14,310 bases of DNA from Yinghuangia elevatio (GTDB lineage Bacteria > Actinomycetota > Actinomycetes > Streptomycetales > Streptomycetaceae). This document shows positions 12,828 to 14,310 of the stretch, piece after piece. The stretch is taken from NCBI RefSeq assembly GCF_040649515.1, contig NZ_JBEZFP010000193.1, positions 1 through 14,310 on the forward strand. The letters run 5' to 3'. The translations under genes and the position numbers were made by a program. The notes beneath the pieces were generated by a model. That model worked only from the letters and a program-made list of their open reading frames with translations, did no database searches and was not told the DNA's origin. Positions within the stretch are counted from its first letter, which is position 1. Each line of letters opens with the position of its first letter.

Positions 12828-13628
12828 ATGGCGAACTCGCTCGACGACCCGAAGCAGGTCCTGGTCGACCGCGCCGCGCGCCGGATGGCGGAGGAGTTCG
12901 GCGACAGCGGCCTGACCCTCCGTCAAAAGCTGGCGCTCACCTGCCGGATCCTGTACGACGCGGGCCACGACTCCGGCCTGGCGGGCCAGATCACGGCTCG
13001 GGGCGACCGACCCGGCACGTACTACACCCAGCGCCTCGGGCTCGGCTTCGACGAAGTCACCGAGGACAACCTGCTGCTCGTCGACGAGGACCTGAACGTG
13101 CTCGAAGGCGACGGGATGGCCAACCCCGCCAACCGGTTCCACTCGTGGATCTACCGGGCCCGCGAGGACGTCACCTGCATCGTGCACACGCACCCGCTGC
13201 ACGCGTCCGCGCTGTCGATGCTCGAAGTCCCGCTGGCGATATCGCAGATGGACACCACACCGCTGTACGACGACTGCGCCTTCCTCCCCACGTGGCCGGG
13301 CATACCCGTGGGCAACGAGGAGGGCGAGATCATCTCCGCCGCGCTCGGCGAAAAGCGCGCCGTGCTGTTGGCCCACCACGGCCAACTCGTCGCCGGCAGC
13401 GGGATCGAGGAGGCCTGCAACCTCGCCGTCCTGATCGAACGCGCCGCCCGCCTCCAACTCCTCGCCATGTCCGCCGGGACGATCAAGCCGCTGCCGGACG
13501 AGTTGGCCCGCGAGGCCCACGACTGGACGTCCACGCCCAAGCGCCACCAGGCCACCTTCGCCTACTACGCACGCCGCGCCCTCCGCAATCACCCCGACTG
13601 CGTCGCCGCGGGGGTTGTGGTTCGTTGA
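12828..13628 (+). CDS. Class II aldolase/adducin-family protein
   Basis: A 266-residue protein. Seen: a helical N-terminus (LRQKLALTCRILYDAG, 31-46), GQITARG (53-59), the zinc-binding HTHP (120-123) and AHHG (182-185), matching the three-histidine site of class II aldolases. The position that holds the catalytic Glu in fuculose-phosphate aldolase (four residues before the His of the FH motif) is Ala101 in NPANRFHSW, so aldol cleavage is doubtful. The protein fits the large adducin-like subgroup of unknown substrates; related folds also include epimerases and iron oxygenases. ATG 12828 has AGGAG at 12815-12819, eight bases upstream. An in-frame ATG at 12723 would read through the 14-bp repeat and is rejected. 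It is probably transcribed separately from the SDR gene, 132 bases upstream. Confidence 0.88.
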   Translation: MANSLDDPKQVLVDRAARRMAEEFGDSGLTLRQKLALTCRILYDAGHDSGLAGQITARGDRPGTYYTQRLGLGFDEVTEDNLLLVDEDLNVLEGDGMANPANRFHSWIYRAREDVTCIVHTHPLHASALSMLEVPLAISQMDTTPLYDDCAFLPTWPGIPVGNEEGEIISAALGEKRAVLLAHHGQLVAGSGIEEACNLAVLIERAARLQLLAMSAGTIKPLPDELAREAHDWTSTPKRHQATFAYYARRALRNHPDCVAAGVVVR

Positions 13629-13743
13629 GGCTGGAAGCGGAATGTCGGGCGTGCGTTCGCCGTGCTCCTCTTGTGAGGCTTCGGCCTTGTGGGCAAGGTG
13701 AGTTGGTGCGCCGGACCACTCCGACACACGCCCCGGGGGCGAC

Positions 13744-14217
13744 ATGGCACGGAGAAGTACGCCACGTTTCAGGAGCCGCGCGGTACGTGCGGCAACCGCG
13801 CTCGCGATGGCCGTGGGAGCGGTGACGGCGGGCGTCGCGGCGGCGCCTCCCGCCGCGGCCGCCGTCCACTGCGACAACTGGACCAGCCAGTCGGCCCACG
13901 GAACGCAGTACAGCTGGCTGGTCCCGAGCGTCGGCAACAACACCGGTCAGACCAACTGCGTGCTGAGCCTGGACGACTACAACAACACCGCCGTGTGGGT
14001 GCTCCAGTTGGCGCTGAACGAGTGCTACGGCCAAGGCCTCACCCACGACGGTGACTACGGTCCGTCCACCAGGCAGGCGGTCGTCAACGTCCAGACGTTC
14101 CACGGCTTCCCGCCGGCCGACCGCGATGGCGTGTACGGGCCGCAGACCCGCAACGCCATGGAATTCCCGGCCTTCAGCGCCGGTGGCACCTTCCTCGGCT
14201 GCTGGTGGTGGGTCTAG
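13744..14217 (+). CDS. Secreted protein with peptidoglycan-binding-like domain
   Basis: A 157-residue protein. Residues 1-40 form a signal peptide: basic start (MARRSTPRFRSR), hydrophobic core (AATALAMAVGAVTAGVAAA) and an AAA site before VHCDN, so cleavage is expected near residue 40. Residues about 80-142 carry the PG_binding_1 pattern: AVWVLQLALN (83-92), DGDYGPSTRQAV (102-113), VQTFHGF (116-122) and DGVYGPQTRNAM (128-139). Four cysteines (C43, C72, C94, C153) could make two disulfides outside the cell. The C-terminus is Trp-rich (CWWWV). There is no catalytic domain, so it is likely a wall-associated or secreted binding protein. ATG 13744 has a G-rich stretch (GGGGGCG) close upstream; the 115-base gap before it shows only a short CCTTG/CAAGG stem at 13685-13698. 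Confidence 0.85.
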   Translation: MARRSTPRFRSRAVRAATALAMAVGAVTAGVAAAPPAAAAVHCDNWTSQSAHGTQYSWLVPSVGNNTGQTNCVLSLDDYNNTAVWVLQLALNECYGQGLTHDGDYGPSTRQAVVNVQTFHGFPPADRDGVYGPQTRNAMEFPAFSAGGTFLGCWWWV

Positions 14218-14310
14218 GTCGTGTCTTCAAATTCTCGCCGGGCCCGCGAACCGTGGCACGCACGCTCGCCGCGTTGCGGACCTTGCCCGGCCAAACCCAG
14301 GCCGAGCTGC
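14218..14310. other. Unassigned right end
   Basis: After the secreted protein's stop there is an AT-richer patch (TCTTCAAATT, 14223-14232) and then GC-rich sequence open in at least one frame to the edge. It could be the start of another gene or of a mobile element. I recognise neither a start with a ribosome binding site nor an inverted terminal repeat. No T-tract hairpin was found. Confidence 0.3.

Noticed and set aside
14218..14310. Terminal inverted repeat or transposase start at the right edge
   Set aside because: No matching inverted copy or recognisable transposase residues can be seen in the 93 bases available.

Overview
The window is very GC-rich, with start codons of ATG/GTG, strong GGAGG-type ribosome binding sites and short ATGA gene overlaps. 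Together with the families present (UBP zinc finger next to a response regulator/FAD reductase fusion, an ATP-grasp RiPP cassette, an XRE-TPR regulator) this points to an actinomycete of the Streptomyces type. It looks like chromosomal accessory sequence. I see no rRNA, tRNA, CRISPR array or recognisable transposase.

Layout. (1) 1-1199: a SnoaL/NTF2-like protein on the minus strand diverges from a small DoxX-like membrane protein on the plus strand; the gap holds an AT-rich patch and a 9-bp tandem repeat. (2) 1376-4960: a tight plus-strand operon of three genes. The first is a response-regulator receiver fused to glutaredoxin-like and thioredoxin-reductase-like domains, both lacking their CxxC cysteines. 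The second is a cyclic-nucleotide-binding-fold histidine kinase with a split DHp region and a repetitive tail. The third is a UBP-type zinc-finger protein that overlaps the kinase by ATGA. Palindromes at 4989-5082 end it against a convergent gene. (3) 5082-5973: an NmrA-type NAD(P)-binding protein on the minus strand behind TGTCACA-N16-CGTC, which matches the promoter known for ECF41-type sigma factors. (4) 6194-9986: a graspetide (ATP-grasp RiPP) cassette on the minus strand, consisting of precursor, ATP-grasp ligase and PCMT-like methyltransferase with overlapping ends. It diverges from an XRE-TPR regulator. The methyltransferase frame is interrupted by an in-frame TAG, and a homologous-looking C-terminal tail of 69 codons continues in the same frame. 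(5) 10048-12695: a VOC/glyoxalase-fold protein, a convergent membrane protein of unknown function, and a YwqG-like (DUF1963) protein followed by an atypical SDR. (6) 12738-14217: a 5 x 14-bp tandem repeat in the leader of a class II aldolase/adducin-family gene, then a small secreted protein with a peptidoglycan-binding fold. The last 93 bases are unassigned.

How they work together. The kinase and receiver-reductase probably form one signalling pair, with the zinc-finger protein as third partner. The precursor, ligase and methyltransferase should make a side-chain ester-crosslinked peptide, possibly with a methylated or aspartimide residue, controlled by the divergent regulator; this depends on whether the truncated methyltransferase still works. 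The remaining genes are small metabolic or stress-type units with no visible joint pathway.
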